A DNA stretch of 64,000 nucleotides. It comes from Paracoccus sp. SCSIO 75233 (GTDB taxonomy: Bacteria > Pseudomonadota > Alphaproteobacteria > Rhodobacterales > Rhodobacteraceae). Shown piece by piece: positions 1 to 9,631 of the stretch. The notes below the pieces were generated by a model. That model saw only the letters and a program-made list of their open reading frames with translations. It did no database searches and was not told the DNA's origin. The stretch's first letter is position 1, and the number at the start of each line of letters is the position of its first letter. The position numbers and the translations under genes were made by a program. The stretch spans positions 3,190,501-3,254,500 of the forward strand of contig NZ_CP115757.1 in assembly GCF_027912675.1 (NCBI RefSeq). The letters run 5' to 3'.

Positions 1-590
1 ATCACCGCCGCCACCCGGTTCATGATCCCCAGATGCTTGCCGAGACGCAGGCCAAGCCAGCCCGCCACGACGCCGTAAGCAATCGTGACCAGTGTTCCAG
101 GGACTGCAAAGATCAGGCCAAGGCCGAAGATTTGCTGCCAGATCGGGCCGTAATCGACATGGGTGAATTGCGGCAGGAAGGCGAGGAGGAACAGCACCGG
201 CTTTGGGTTCAGCATATTCGACAGCGCGCCGCGCCGGATAATGCGCCATGGTTTTTCTGGCGCGGCTGTGGCGGGGCTGTGGGGTTTGGCGTTCCAGCTT
301 TGCCAGGCGAGGAACAGCAGATAGGCGGCACCGATATATTTGATGAAGATCAGCAAGCCGGGATTGGTGGCGACAAGTGCGCCGAGGCCGATGGTGGCGA
401 GGACAACGTGGAACATCACACCGAGCCCGACGCCGATCCCGGCAAGCGCCCCGGCGCGCGGGCCGCCCTTGATCCCGCAGGCAGAGGCGAACATGACGTC
501 CTGCCCCGGCGCGAGGTTCAACAGCAATCCACCCCCGATGAAGGTCAGGAGCTGTGCTGTCGGAATATTGGCAATCGTGTCCCAGATCAT
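1..590 (-). CDS. LysE/RhtB family exporter, C-terminus cut by window start
   Basis: Inner-membrane exporter of the LysE/RhtB superfamily, which usually exports amino acids or related small metabolites. The frame opens at an ATG at 590 and runs off position 1 with about 196 residues visible. The family is about 205 residues long, so only the last few are missing. I read a hydrophobic N-terminus followed by the NLAPGQDVMF stretch near residues 25-34, where the family has its conserved Pro-Gly motif. Several long hydrophobic helices follow, with a polar loop near residues 105-118. It is divergent from the thioesterase gene at 715. The substrate cannot be told from the sequence. Confidence 0.85.
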   Translation of the reverse strand, partial: MIWDTIANIPTAQLLTFIGGGLLLNLAPGQDVMFASACGIKGGPRAGALAGIGVGLGVMFHVVLATIGLGALVATNPGLLIFIKYIGAAYLLFLAWQSWNAKPHSPATAAPEKPWRIIRRGALSNMLNPKPVLFLLAFLPQFTHVDYGPIWQQIFGLGLIFAVPGTLVTIAYGVVAGWLGLRLGKHLGIMNRVAAV

Positions 591-714
591 GCGCGATGAA
601 TAACGCGATGCCGACGCCTTGGCGAGGGGGGTGCTTGCCATTCCCGGCCTGCCACCGGAATATGCGCGCGACCCTGTTTCGCTGCGTTGCGGCGTTTGCC
701 CTGAAGGACTGATA

Positions 715-1149
715 ATGAGTGATGAGAGCCGTGTTCAGGAGATTGCCGCGCTGCAACCCGTTTTTGCCGAGACGCTGGGGATGCGGCTGATCGAGGCCGC
801 GCGGGACCGTATCGTGATGGAGTTGCCGGTGACCGAGGCGATGTCGAACCGCAACGGGGTGATGCATGGCGGCGCAATCCTCGGGCTGACCGATAACATC
901 GCAGGAACCGGGGCGACGGTGAATCTGAAGGAGGGGGAGCGGACCACGACGCTTGAATCCAAGGTGAATTTCCTGCGCCCGATCCGGGTTGGCGATGTCG
1001 CGCGGGCGACGGCGACGCCGGTGCATATCGGCAATACCACCCAGATCTGGCAGGTGGAGGTGACGCGTGGCGACGGCAAGGTCGCGGCGCGGGTCACGCA
1101 GACCCAGATGACGATCATCTGGAAGGAACCGGCGGCGCTGAAGGGCTGA
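715..1149 (+). CDS. PaaI-family hotdog-fold thioesterase
   Basis: A 144-residue single-domain hotdog protein, probably an acyl-CoA thioesterase of the PaaI/YbdB type acting in the cytoplasm. The family signature is at residues 45-60, where NRNGVMHGGA carries the HGG turn at 51-53, followed by a conserved Asp at about 60. The length is typical. The same frame stays open upstream to 619, but I chose the ATG at 715 because the upstream residues are not hotdog-like and MSDESRVQEI begins a normal N-terminus. It is followed 43 bp later by a co-directional DUF1801 gene. The acyl substrate is unknown. Confidence 0.85.
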   Translation: MSDESRVQEIAALQPVFAETLGMRLIEAARDRIVMELPVTEAMSNRNGVMHGGAILGLTDNIAGTGATVNLKEGERTTTLESKVNFLRPIRVGDVARATATPVHIGNTTQIWQVEVTRGDGKVAARVTQTQMTIIWKEPAALKG

Positions 1150-1192
1150 GGCTGTTATTGTTTCGCTATCCGGCGGGCGATAGGCTGGGGCG

Positions 1193-1603
1193 ATGACGAT
1201 TGCGCAAACACCTTTCGAGGACGAGGCCGTCGAGGCTGCATTTGCGGCCTTCCCCGAGGGCGCGCGCCCCGAGCTTCTGGCAATCCGCGAGATGATCTTT
1301 CAGGTGGCGGCGGAGGTGCCGCAGATCGGTCCTGTGAAGGAGGCGCTGAAATGGGGGCAGCCCGCCTATCTGACGTCAAAGACGAAATCGGGGTCGACCA
1401 TCCGGCTTGGCGTGCCGAAATCAGGCGGATATGCGGTTTTCACCCATTGCCAGACGACGATCATGTCAGATTTCCAAGCGCCTTTCCCGGATGATTTCAG
1501 CTATGAGGGCAACCGTGCCGTGATGTTCCCGGACGGCGCGCCGCCGCCCGTGGACCGGCTGCGGCTGCTGGTGACGGCGGCGCTGACCTATCATCGCCGC
1601 TGA
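1193..1603 (+). CDS. DUF1801 domain-containing protein
   Basis: A 136-residue cytoplasmic protein of the DUF1801 (YdhG-like) family, whose biochemical role is not established. The recognisable family features are an N-terminal helical segment, the EALKWGQPAY stretch at about residues 52-61 and the GYAVFTHC strand at about 79-86. It starts at ATG 1193, 43 bp after the thioesterase, and is likely co-transcribed with it. It converges with the MFS gene on the other strand, with only 9 bp between the two stop codons. Confidence 0.8.
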   Translation: MTIAQTPFEDEAVEAAFAAFPEGARPELLAIREMIFQVAAEVPQIGPVKEALKWGQPAYLTSKTKSGSTIRLGVPKSGGYAVFTHCQTTIMSDFQAPFPDDFSYEGNRAVMFPDGAPPPVDRLRLLVTAALTYHRR

Positions 1604-1612
1604 AACGGGGTA

Positions 1613-2854
1613 TCAGGCGGCTGCGGGCAGGCGGGACGGGGCCTCACGGACCGGCAAATGGATAAGTGCGGAGAACGCACCGACGCCGACACCGACCCAC
1701 CAGACCAGCGTGTAGTCTCCGTACTGGTCATAAAGCGAACCGCCCAGCCAGACGCCGAGGAAAGACCCGATCTGGTGGCTGAGGAACACGAAGCCATACA
1801 GCGTGCCCATATAGCGCAGCCCGTAGATATAGGCGACGAGGCCCGAGGTCAGGGGCACGGTGGCAAGCCACAGCGCGCCCATGCCGACGCTGAACAGCAT
1901 GACGCTGGTTGGTGTGATCGGGGACAGGATAAACGCCGCTGCGATGATCGTGCGCAGCGTGTAGACCCCGGCCAGCAGATATTTGCGTGAGAATCGGTTG
2001 CCCAGCCATCCGGCAAAGATGGTGCCCGCGATATTCGCCGCCCCGATCAGCGAGATCGACCATGCCCCCAGTGAGGATGTGGTGGTAATCCCGATGCTGT
2101 GCAGCAGACTGCCCGGCGCAATCGGGCCACACATTTCGGTCACCAGTGCCGGGAAATGGGCCGTGATGAACCCCAACTGATAGCCGCAGGAGAAAAATCC
2201 GAAGAAGATCATCAGATAGGACGGGTCGCGAAAGGCGCGTTTCAGAACGGAGCCGAGGCTTTCTTCCAACTCGCTTGGAGAGGCGGGCTTGCCGGGGCCG
2301 AGCAGCGGCAGGAACAGCATCATGGTCAGCGACAGGCCGGCAAAGGTCAGGAAGACGCTTTGCCATTCCATGATCGACAGCAGCCCCTCGGCCAGCGGCG
2401 CACCGAAGACCTGCCCGGCAGAACCGGCGGCGGTCGCGATGCCGAGTGCGAGGCTGCGGTTCTCGTCACTTGCGGCCCGGCCCACCACAGCGAGGATGAC
2501 GCCGAAGCCGGTGCCTGCAATGCCGAAGCCGACGGCGATTTCCCAGAACTGCATGGCAGCGGGGGTGGTTACCATCGCCGACATGGCCAGGCCGATTGCG
2601 TAAAGCAATGCGCCAAGGATGATTGCCCAGCGATCACCCCAGCGTTCCGCAAGCGCGCCGAACAGCGGCTGCCCGATCCCCCAGGCGAGGTTCTGAATGG
2701 CGATGGCCATCGAGAAATCCGCCCTCGGCCAGCCGAAGGTCTCCTGCACCGGGATCTGAAACACGCCAAAACTGGCGCGCAACGCAAAGTTGATCAGCAG
2801 GATGATACACCCCCCGATGAGAATCGGGGTAAACAGTTTTGATGATGACGACAT
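1613..2854 (-). CDS. MFS transporter
   Basis: A 413-residue major facilitator superfamily protein with about twelve hydrophobic segments, expected in the inner membrane as a secondary transporter. An MFS-like loop (FGALAERWGDRWAII) follows transmembrane segment 2 near residues 60-75, and the matching loop in the second half reads GWLGNRFSRKYLL. The gene stands alone on the minus strand. Its 140-bp upstream region is shared with the divergent glutathione S-transferase gene. The overall pattern resembles oxalate/formate-antiporter-like and monocarboxylate-type MFS members, but the substrate cannot be assigned. Confidence 0.85.
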   Translation of the reverse strand: MSSSSKLFTPILIGGCIILLINFALRASFGVFQIPVQETFGWPRADFSMAIAIQNLAWGIGQPLFGALAERWGDRWAIILGALLYAIGLAMSAMVTTPAAMQFWEIAVGFGIAGTGFGVILAVVGRAASDENRSLALGIATAAGSAGQVFGAPLAEGLLSIMEWQSVFLTFAGLSLTMMLFLPLLGPGKPASPSELEESLGSVLKRAFRDPSYLMIFFGFFSCGYQLGFITAHFPALVTEMCGPIAPGSLLHSIGITTTSSLGAWSISLIGAANIAGTIFAGWLGNRFSRKYLLAGVYTLRTIIAAAFILSPITPTSVMLFSVGMGALWLATVPLTSGLVAYIYGLRYMGTLYGFVFLSHQIGSFLGVWLGGSLYDQYGDYTLVWWVGVGVGAFSALIHLPVREAPSRLPAAA

Positions 2855-2994
2855 GTCGGGCTCCGCGCTTCGTGGCAGCTTTGCGGAGTTGGTCGGGGAA
2901 GGTCAAGCCGAACTGCGTGATCCTGCCGGTCCCGGATGATCGTCTTGTGGCCGGGCCTCGATCAAATTAGCCTCGCCTTATCGAGGAGCTACAG

Positions 2995-3582
2995 ATGTAC
3001 CGAGTTATTGGCACCAGACAGACCCGCGCTTTTCGAGTGCTTTGGATGCTGGAAGAGCTGGGCGAGCCGTTTGAACATGTTCCGGCGGCACCCCGATCCG
3101 AAAAGGTGATCGCCTTCAACCCGGCGGGCAAGGTGCCGGTGCTGATCGATGACGGTATGCCGATCACCGATTCGACGGCGATCATTCAGTATCTGGCGGA
3201 TCGCCACAATGCGCTGACCCATCCTGCCGGAAGCCGGGCGCGCGCCCGTCAGGACAGCATGACGCAGTTTCTGCTCGACGAGTTCGATGCGGTGCTTTGG
3301 ACGGCGGCCCGGCATACATTCGTGCTGCCCGAGGCGCTGCGGGTCTCCGGTATCAAGGATACGCTTCGCTGGGAGTTTCAGAACAGCCAGAAAACGCTGG
3401 AGCAGCGTGCCAGTGACGGCCCGTTCCTGATGGGGGAGGAGATGACGGTGCCGGATATCATCCTGACACATTGCCTGATCTGGGCGAATGCGGCACGGTT
3501 TCCGATCGAAGGGGACTGGCTGAACGAATATCAGGCGCGGATGCGCGCCCGCCCGGCCTATCGCCGGACCGAGGAAAGATAG
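2995..3582 (+). CDS. Glutathione S-transferase family protein
   Basis: A 195-residue GST-like protein with an N-terminal thioredoxin-fold domain (residues 1 to about 78) and an all-helical C-terminal domain. The glutathione-site features FNPAGKVPVL with the cis-Pro, and the following Asp-Ser of TDSTAIIQYL, lie at about residues 39-68. A GAGGAG ribosome binding site precedes the ATG at 2995. The last 25 bp overlap tail to tail with the end of the flavoprotein gene on the other strand. The substrate is unknown. Confidence 0.88.
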   Translation: MYRVIGTRQTRAFRVLWMLEELGEPFEHVPAAPRSEKVIAFNPAGKVPVLIDDGMPITDSTAIIQYLADRHNALTHPAGSRARARQDSMTQFLLDEFDAVLWTAARHTFVLPEALRVSGIKDTLRWEFQNSQKTLEQRASDGPFLMGEEMTVPDIILTHCLIWANAARFPIEGDWLNEYQARMRARPAYRRTEER

Positions 3583-4772
3583 CGCGCCGCCGCCCGCCCC
3601 GCATGGCGTCCCTGACCCAGACAATGCGTAATCAGATAACCGCCGGTCGGGGCTTCCCAGTCCAGCATCTCTCCGGCGACGAAGATGCCGGGAAGCGCGC
3701 GGAGTTCCAGATCCCCGGTCACTGCGTCAAAGCGGATACCCCCGGCGGATGAAATGGCGCGGTCAAGGCTGAACGGGCCGTCATGGTGGATCGGCAGCGA
3801 CTTGACGCGCGCCGCCCATGCTTCGGGTGTCTCCGGTAACGGTCGGCCCCATTCCAGGAGAAGTGCGACCTTGACCGGATCGCCCAGCAGCTTGCGCAGC
3901 CAGTTGCCGATGGACAATCTGCCCCGATTGCGGGCGAATTTTTCAGCAAGCCGGTCCGCTTCCATGTCGGGTGCGAGATCCAGTGTCGCATCCGCGCCGT
4001 CCCTGATCGCAGCGCTGACGGCATAGACGCCGCCGCCCTCCATCCCGCGGCGAGAGATCACCCATTCCCCCCGGCTGATTTGTTCCCCGGCATGTATCGC
4101 GGCGGCCTTCACCGGCTGGCCGAAATACCGCGCCATCGGACCCGACCAGTCCACGCGCAGCCCCATATTCGCGGGCCGGAATGGTGTGATCCCGACACCC
4201 ATGTCCCGCAACCACGGCACCCAGGCCGCGTCGGATCCAAGTCGCGGCCAACTCGCCCCGCCCAAGGCAAGAACGGTGACCTCAGGTGATAACAACTGTG
4301 AGCCGTCGGGCGTATCAAAGACCAAACCGCTGCCATCAAAACCCCGCCATCGCCAGCGCGTCCGCAGTTCCACACCCATCTCCCGCAAACGCGAGACCCA
4401 AGCGCGCAGCAAAGGCGATGCCTTCATCCCCACAGGAAAAACCCGGCCCGTGGAGCCGGTAAACAATTCAATCCCAAGCCCGCGCGCCCACGCCATGACG
4501 TCCTCGGGACCGAACTGGCTTTCATCCTGGCACAAATATCCCCGGGGGTCCGGGGGCAGGCCGCCCCCGGTGCCGACGCTGAAATTTCGCATGAAGGCTG
4601 GAAGCGGTTCGTCCTTGGTCAGGTTCAGCCCCGATTTCCCCGCCATGAGGAATTTCCGCGCCGGGGTCGGCATCGCCTCCGCAATGATCACAGCATGTCC
4701 GGCGCGGGCGAGTTCTTCGGCGGCCATCAATCCGGCAGGGCCTGCGCCGATGACGAGCGCCTCGGTCATCAC
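3558..4772 (-). CDS. TIGR03862/BaiN-type FAD-dependent oxidoreductase carrying an in-frame repeat insertion
   Basis: A 404-residue flavoprotein of the HI0933/BaiN/TIGR03862 group. The FAD-binding Rossmann motif VIGAGPAGLMAAEE lies at residues 7-20, the FLMAGKSGLNLT segment at 41-52 and the GSTGRVFPVGMKASPLLRAW region beyond 105. A second nucleotide-binding stretch near the C-terminus (FVAGEMLDWEAPTGGYLI) matches the family. The enzymatic reaction is not established. Residues 66-84 are encoded by a copy of a palindromic repeat that is intergenic elsewhere in this window (see the repeat entry at 4521). The gene starts 4 bp after holA and is probably the last gene of the leuS-lptE-holA transcript. 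Confidence 0.85.
   Translation of the reverse strand: MMTEALVIGAGPAGLMAAEELARAGHAVIIAEAMPTPARKFLMAGKSGLNLTKDEPLPAFMRNFSVGTGGGLPPDPRGYLCQDESQFGPEDVMAWARGLGIELFTGSTGRVFPVGMKASPLLRAWVSRLREMGVELRTRWRWRGFDGSGLVFDTPDGSQLLSPEVTVLALGGASWPRLGSDAAWVPWLRDMGVGITPFRPANMGLRVDWSGPMARYFGQPVKAAAIHAGEQISRGEWVISRRGMEGGGVYAVSAAIRDGADATLDLAPDMEADRLAEKFARNRGRLSIGNWLRKLLGDPVKVALLLEWGRPLPETPEAWAARVKSLPIHHDGPFSLDRAISSAGGIRFDAVTGDLELRALPGIFVAGEMLDWEAPTGGYLITHCLGQGRHAGRAAARYLSSVRR
4521..4577 (-). repeat. Palindromic repeat, copy A, inside a coding frame
   Basis: Read on the minus strand, this stretch contains CCGGGGGC, a 5-base loop and GCCCCCGG, then ACCCCCGGGGATATTTG and CCAGGATGAAA. The same arrangement occurs at 28610-28657 between two genes. 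Here it is translated in frame as residues 66-84 of the flavoprotein and reads GGGLPPDPRGYLCQDE. From memory, similar elements ending in ATATTTG and AGATGAAA are common between genes in Rhodobacteraceae. Confidence 0.8.
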
Positions 4773-4776
4773 ACCA

Positions 4777-5805
4777 CTATCGCCCGCCGCGTGGCATCAT
4801 CGCCAGCCGGATCAGGGCGCGTTCCACCAGTGGCATTGCCGGGGCACGGGTGGAGCTGCGCAATTGCAGGTCCGTGTCCAGCAGGTGATGGACGGCGTCC
4901 TCCAGATTGCGCATGCCCCAGCTTTGCACCTGCCGCGCCATCCGGTCGCGACGGGGGCCGAATACGGGCGGGCGCAGGCGGGACAGACCGGCCTGCGGGC
5001 CGCCCGGGTCTGTGCTGGCGGCGTGGAGCGCACGGAAATGACGCAGCGCCGCAATGCAGATGGTGACAGGCGCGATGCCTTGTCCCTCGATCCGGCGCAT
5101 GATCTTGCCGAAGCGGTCGGCGTTGCCTTCAGCGACCACGTCGATCAATTCATCGACTTCGGCGTCAATGGTGCTGGGGGCCATCAGCGCAACTTCCGCT
5201 GGTGTCAGTGGGGCGGCGTCGCCGAATTTATACAACGCGATTTTCTCGACCGTTTGCCGGAAATCGCCGGGATCGAGGGCGCGGGACAGGGTCATCAGAT
5301 CGCGCATGGCATCGCGGGCGACATCCCTTAGCCCGGCATCATTCAGCCAGCGGGTGATCTCTTCTTCTCCGGGCGGGTCGTTATAGATCGGCGCGGTTAC
5401 GGCGCTGGCGTGTTTCTCGAACAGTTTTCGCAGTGCGGAGGATTTGGCGAGGCCGGAACCCGTCACGACGATGACAGCATCGCCATGCGCCCATTCCTCA
5501 AGTGCTGCGGCGACGGCGGGGGCGGCTGCGTCGGGTGTGTCCTCGACCAGAACAACCCGCTGGCCCGGGAAGAAACCGACCGCCTTGACCGCGTCGAGAA
5601 GCTGCGCGGCATCCTTTCGCAGATCGCCCCCGGCGATTCGGGTCAGGCGCATCTCTTCATCCGCATTGGGTCCGGTCAGCGCCGCAACCGCTTCGGCGCG
5701 TTTCAGCGCGACGCGCATAGCGTCCTGCCCGTAAATCAACAGCGCCGGCCGGGTCGGGTCAGGTTTTGCCAGATAGCGACCGATCTCCGCGCCCTTGACG
5801 ATCAT
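4777..5805 (-). CDS. holA: DNA polymerase III delta subunit
   Basis: A 342-residue protein matching the HolA family in length and N-terminus ([17 protein letters not shown]). HolA is the clamp-loader subunit that opens the beta sliding clamp during replication. The N-terminal domain contains the ALLIYGQDAMRV strand-turn typical of HolA in place of a Walker A motif. Its start overlaps the end of lptE by 4 bp. The lptE-holA pairing downstream of leuS is the common arrangement in Rhodobacterales and supports the call. Confidence 0.93.
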   Translation of the reverse strand: MIVKGAEIGRYLAKPDPTRPALLIYGQDAMRVALKRAEAVAALTGPNADEEMRLTRIAGGDLRKDAAQLLDAVKAVGFFPGQRVVLVEDTPDAAAPAVAAALEEWAHGDAVIVVTGSGLAKSSALRKLFEKHASAVTAPIYNDPPGEEEITRWLNDAGLRDVARDAMRDLMTLSRALDPGDFRQTVEKIALYKFGDAAPLTPAEVALMAPSTIDAEVDELIDVVAEGNADRFGKIMRRIEGQGIAPVTICIAALRHFRALHAASTDPGGPQAGLSRLRPPVFGPRRDRMARQVQSWGMRNLEDAVHHLLDTDLQLRSSTRAPAMPLVERALIRLAMMPRGGR

Positions 5806-6299
5806 GGCGCGCGCGGACCGTTGGCCAGCAATCGGGTGACGATCTGATCGGCGAGCATGATCATCAGCCGCTCATGCGCGTCACGCTCTGCCGAGGTTGT
5901 CGCAATCGTGGTGCCGGTTGCGGAGTAGGAGGTGAAGCTGGAGACGCTGCCCTGCGTGACCGTCGCCCCTGTCGCGATATCGGTCAGGACGAAATCAACG
6001 GTGCCGTTCAGCGAATACCGCGTCGTGACCTCGTCAGGTGTAATTCCCTGCCCGACAATGGCCGTGGTCAGCCGGTAATCCAGCGCAAAGGCGGCGGCGT
6101 TTTCCGGGCCAAGCCGTTCCGTCAGCCGCCGGTTCAGCGCGAAGCTGTCGACATCGTCCGGCACCGGAAGTGCGACGCGTCCATGCAGTGCGGTGCCGCT
6201 GCCGCCCGGGCCGTAGGCCGGCGTCAGTGCGCAGGCTGTCAGCAGCAGAAGCGCGCCGCCGATCAGGCCGCGACGGGTCAGGCGGTCAGGCCACGACAT
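5802..6299 (-). CDS. lptE: LPS-assembly lipoprotein LptE
   Basis: A 165-residue outer-membrane lipoprotein that plugs the LptD barrel for lipopolysaccharide export. The N-terminus has positive charges, a hydrophobic stretch and the lipobox LLTAC with Cys23 as the acylated residue. The mature part is small and strand-rich, as in LptE. The coding region overlaps the end of leuS by 14 bp and the start of holA by 4 bp, which implies translational coupling. Sequence conservation of LptE is low, so part of the confidence comes from the leuS-lptE-holA order. Confidence 0.88.
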   Translation of the reverse strand: MSWPDRLTRRGLIGGALLLLTACALTPAYGPGGSGTALHGRVALPVPDDVDSFALNRRLTERLGPENAAAFALDYRLTTAIVGQGITPDEVTTRYSLNGTVDFVLTDIATGATVTQGSVSSFTSYSATGTTIATTSAERDAHERLMIMLADQIVTRLLANGPRAP

Positions 6300-8823
6300 T
6301 GACGATCCGCCCCGGCACGACGATCAGCTTCTTGGGCGCCGCCCCGTCGAGGAATTTCTGCACCGTCTCATCGGCGAGGACGAGCGATTCGATCTCTTCC
6401 TTGGGCATATCCTTGGCAACGCTGATCTCCGCCCGGCGTTTGCCGTTGATCTGGATCGGCAGCGTTACCGTGTCATCGACCAGCATCGCCGGGTCAGCCT
6501 CGGGCCAGCCTGCGTCCACGACCATGCCGGTGCCGCCCGATTTTGCCCAGATCTCCTCGGCCAGATGCGGCACCATCGGGGCCAGAAGCTGGGCCATGAT
6601 CCGCAATGCCCGTTGCCGCGCCTCACCCCCTGCCTTCGATTTACCGATGGCGTTGGCGAGTTCGTAGAGCTTCGCGACCGCCTTGTTGAACGCAAAGCTT
6701 TCGATGGATTTCGTGACATCGGCAATGGCCCGGTGCGCGGCACGGGTCAGCTCCGGGTCATCCCCGCCATCTGGTGCGTCATCCGCCAGCCGCCAGACGC
6801 GGGACAGGAATTTGAACGCGGCCTCGGCCCCGGCAGAGGTCCATTCCACATCCCGCTCGGGCGGCGAATCGGACAGCATGAACCAGCGGGCGGTATCGGC
6901 GCCGAAATTCGCGACGATATTCACCGGGTCGACGACGTTCTTCTTGGATTTGGACATCTTGGCCGAAGGGATTATTTCAACCGCCGTGCCGTCGGACAGC
7001 TTTCCGTCGGTCACATCCTCAGGCAGATGATAGACCGACCGACCCTTGGCGTCGCGGGTCATGTAGATCTCATGCGTGACCATACCCTGCGTGAACAGCG
7101 CGTCGAACGGCTCGGAGGCGCGTTCGGGCAGGTGGCCGGTCTTGACCATGGCGCGGGCGAAGAAGCGGGAATAGAGCAGATGCAGGATCGCATGTTCGAT
7201 CCCGCCGATATACTGGTCCACATTCATCCAGTAATCCGCATCGGCCCGGTCGGTCGGCGTGGCCGCGTGGGGCGAGGTGAAGCGGGCATAATACCAGGAC
7301 GAATCGACGAAGGTGTCCATTGTGTCGGTTTCACGGGTCGCTTCGCCGCCGCATCGCGGGCAGGTCGCCTGACGCCATGTCGGATGGCGGTCGAGCGGAT
7401 TCCCGGGCTGGTCGAAGCTGACATCCTGCGGCAGCAGCACCGGCAGATTTTCCTTCGCCTCGGGCACGGTGCCGCATTTCGCGCAATGCACGACCGGGAT
7501 CGGGCAGCCCCAATAGCGCTGCCGCGAGATGCCCCAGTCACGGAGCCGGTATTTCGTGACGCCCTCGCCGTAACCCTGTTCCTCGGCATGGGCGATGGCG
7601 GCGATCACGGCATCCTCGCCGGTCTGTTCCGGCCGGCCCGAGAAGCCGCGCACATAGGATACGGTTTCGGATTTCAGCGGCACATAGGGTGCTTTCGCCA
7701 CCATCGCATCGGCAGCGGCGAGGTCCATGCCCTCCTCACCGAAGGTTGCGCGAATCGGCAGGCCGTATTTGGTGGCGAATTCGTGGTCGCGCTCGTCATG
7801 GGCCGGAGAGCCGAAAATCGCGCCGGTGCCGTAATCCATCAGCACGAAATTTGCGATCCAGATGGGCAGTTTCCATTCCGGATCAAGCGGATGGGTAACG
7901 GTCAGCCCGGTGTCGAAGCCCATTTTCGGGGCCGTTTCAATGGCTTCTTCGGTGGTGCCGATGCGGCGGCATTCCTCGATGAAGGCAGCGATTTCGGGTG
8001 AGTTTCCGGCCAGGTACTTGACCATCGGATGATCGGGCGACAGCGCCACGAAGCTCGCCCCCATCAGCGTGTCGGGGCGGGTGGTGTAGACCTCGATACT
8101 GTCAAAGCCTTCCGGCGCGTCTACGGTGTGGAACCGGAACTGCAGGCCGCGCGACTTGCCGATCCAGTTCTGCTGCATCAGCCGGACCTTTTCCGGCCAG
8201 CCTTCCAGGCCGTCAATCGCCGAGAGCAGCTCCTCGGAGTAATCCGAGATTCGGAAGAACCACTGCGTCAGTTCCTTGCGCTCGACCGGCGCACCCGAGC
8301 GCCAGCCCTTGCCGTCGATGACCTGTTCATTCGCCAGCACGGTCATGTCGACCGGATCCCAGTTCACCTGCGCCGATTTGCGGGTGATCAGCCCGGCGTC
8401 GAGGAAATCGAGGAACAGCGCCTGTTGCTGCGCGACATAATCGTCGTCGCAGGTGGCGAATTCGCGGCTCCAGTCAATCGAAAGACCCAGCGGCTTCAAC
8501 TGGTCGCGCATTGTCGCGATATTGCCATAGGTCCAGTTGCGCGGATGGCCGCCCTGTTCCATTGCGGCGTTTTCTGCGGGCATCCCGAATGCGTCCCAGC
8601 CCATCGGATGCAGCACGGAAAACCCCTGTGCGCGTTTGAACCGCGCCACCACGTCGCCCATCGTGTAGTTGCGGACATGACCCATATGGATGCGCCCCGA
8701 AGGATAGGGGAACATCTCCAATACGTAATATTTGGGCCGCTCGTCCCGCACAGCCTTGAAGCTGTCGGCATCGGCCCAAGCCTGCTGCCAATGCGGCTCG
8801 CTGGTGGCGGGATTATAGGACAT
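6286..8823 (-). CDS. leuS: Leucyl-tRNA synthetase
   Basis: An 845-residue class I aminoacyl-tRNA synthetase charging tRNA-Leu. The HIGH-type motif is HMGH at residues 46-49 in [19 protein letters not shown], and the KMSKS motif appears as [14 protein letters not shown] near residue 620. Between them lie the CP1 editing insertion and a CxxC zinc-ribbon-like pair (VHCAKCG and TCPRCGG). The length is normal. It is the first gene of the minus-strand run leuS-lptE-holA-flavoprotein, 66 bp from the DUF3576 gene upstream. Confidence 0.97.
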   Translation of the reverse strand: MSYNPATSEPHWQQAWADADSFKAVRDERPKYYVLEMFPYPSGRIHMGHVRNYTMGDVVARFKRAQGFSVLHPMGWDAFGMPAENAAMEQGGHPRNWTYGNIATMRDQLKPLGLSIDWSREFATCDDDYVAQQQALFLDFLDAGLITRKSAQVNWDPVDMTVLANEQVIDGKGWRSGAPVERKELTQWFFRISDYSEELLSAIDGLEGWPEKVRLMQQNWIGKSRGLQFRFHTVDAPEGFDSIEVYTTRPDTLMGASFVALSPDHPMVKYLAGNSPEIAAFIEECRRIGTTEEAIETAPKMGFDTGLTVTHPLDPEWKLPIWIANFVLMDYGTGAIFGSPAHDERDHEFATKYGLPIRATFGEEGMDLAAADAMVAKAPYVPLKSETVSYVRGFSGRPEQTGEDAVIAAIAHAEEQGYGEGVTKYRLRDWGISRQRYWGCPIPVVHCAKCGTVPEAKENLPVLLPQDVSFDQPGNPLDRHPTWRQATCPRCGGEATRETDTMDTFVDSSWYYARFTSPHAATPTDRADADYWMNVDQYIGGIEHAILHLLYSRFFARAMVKTGHLPERASEPFDALFTQGMVTHEIYMTRDAKGRSVYHLPEDVTDGKLSDGTAVEIIPSAKMSKSKKNVVDPVNIVANFGADTARWFMLSDSPPERDVEWTSAGAEAAFKFLSRVWRLADDAPDGGDDPELTRAAHRAIADVTKSIESFAFNKAVAKLYELANAIGKSKAGGEARQRALRIMAQLLAPMVPHLAEEIWAKSGGTGMVVDAGWPEADPAMLVDDTVTLPIQINGKRRAEISVAKDMPKEEIESLVLADETVQKFLDGAAPKKLIVVPGRIVNVVA

Positions 8824-8889
8824 GGGGCCTCCGGGCGTTATTCTGCCCGCAGGGTTTAGCCTCTGGCCGCGGTCTGGTCCAGCCGGGGC

Positions 8890-9363
8890 TTAAAGACGAC
8901 CGTCAGCGATGCGCATCTGACGGGCACGGGTCAGAATCGCGTCTTCGACCGCGCGCACCGTGCCGGGGGCGACAGCCGTGCCGCCGGGTCCCTGAAGCGA
9001 CAATTTCAGCGAGCGCGCGTCAAGCGCCGGATCGGTGATGTGAATCGTGGCGCGATAGCTGCGACCGCCGCCCGGAGGGGTGCCGTAACCCGTGACGATC
9101 ACCCCGGTAAACGGATCGACCGATTGGATCGGCAGGAAGTTCAGCACGTCGAGGCTGGCGTTCCACAGGTATTTGTTGACCGCAACGGCGTCGTTCGGGT
9201 TTTGCCGATTCGAAAACAGGTCCCAGATCGTCGTCTCGGGTTCCTCGACCTCCGGCTGCTGCGGTGCCTGATTCCCGCCCCCGAATATGCCGCCGCCGCC
9301 GCAGGCCGTCAGAGTCATCGTCAGTGCAATCGTCGCGGCTGAGCGGAGAGCGAAACGGGTCAT
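8890..9363 (-). CDS. DUF3576 domain-containing lipoprotein
   Basis: A 157-residue predicted lipoprotein with a signal peptide ending in the lipobox LTAC (Cys21), then a Gly-rich linker and a DUF3576 domain (IWDLFSNRQNPNDAVAVNKY near residues 46-65). The family is widespread in alphaproteobacteria with no established role. It lies just upstream of leuS on the same strand, and its promoter region of about 268 bp is shared with the divergent porin gene. Confidence 0.85.
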   Translation of the reverse strand: MTRFALRSAATIALTMTLTACGGGGIFGGGNQAPQQPEVEEPETTIWDLFSNRQNPNDAVAVNKYLWNASLDVLNFLPIQSVDPFTGVIVTGYGTPPGGGRSYRATIHITDPALDARSLKLSLQGPGGTAVAPGTVRAVEDAILTRARQMRIADGRL

Positions 9364-9631
9364 GACAGAGTCCTTGTATTACAGCCTTAAAACGGTCTTG
9401 CTGCTCATTAGCGCGGAACGGGCAGGGCGGACAAGCTTTTCCCATAATTGACCGGGTTGGCGCATAAAAAGCCGGGTGAAACCGGGTGTGACCAATAAGC
9501 ACCACAAAAAGCTCAATCCGGCAGAGTTCAGGCGTTTTCATTGCATTGCAAAGTCGAAAGCGCGACATATGGCCCATACCCAAAGGCACTGGCCGTTGGG
9601 GCCAACACCGAGAGACAAGAGGGAAATTACT

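Noticed and set aside
3558..3582. 25-bp tail-to-tail overlap of the GST and flavoprotein genes as a regulatory antisense overlap
   Set aside because: Short convergent overlaps are common in compact genomes and nothing else here indicates regulation.
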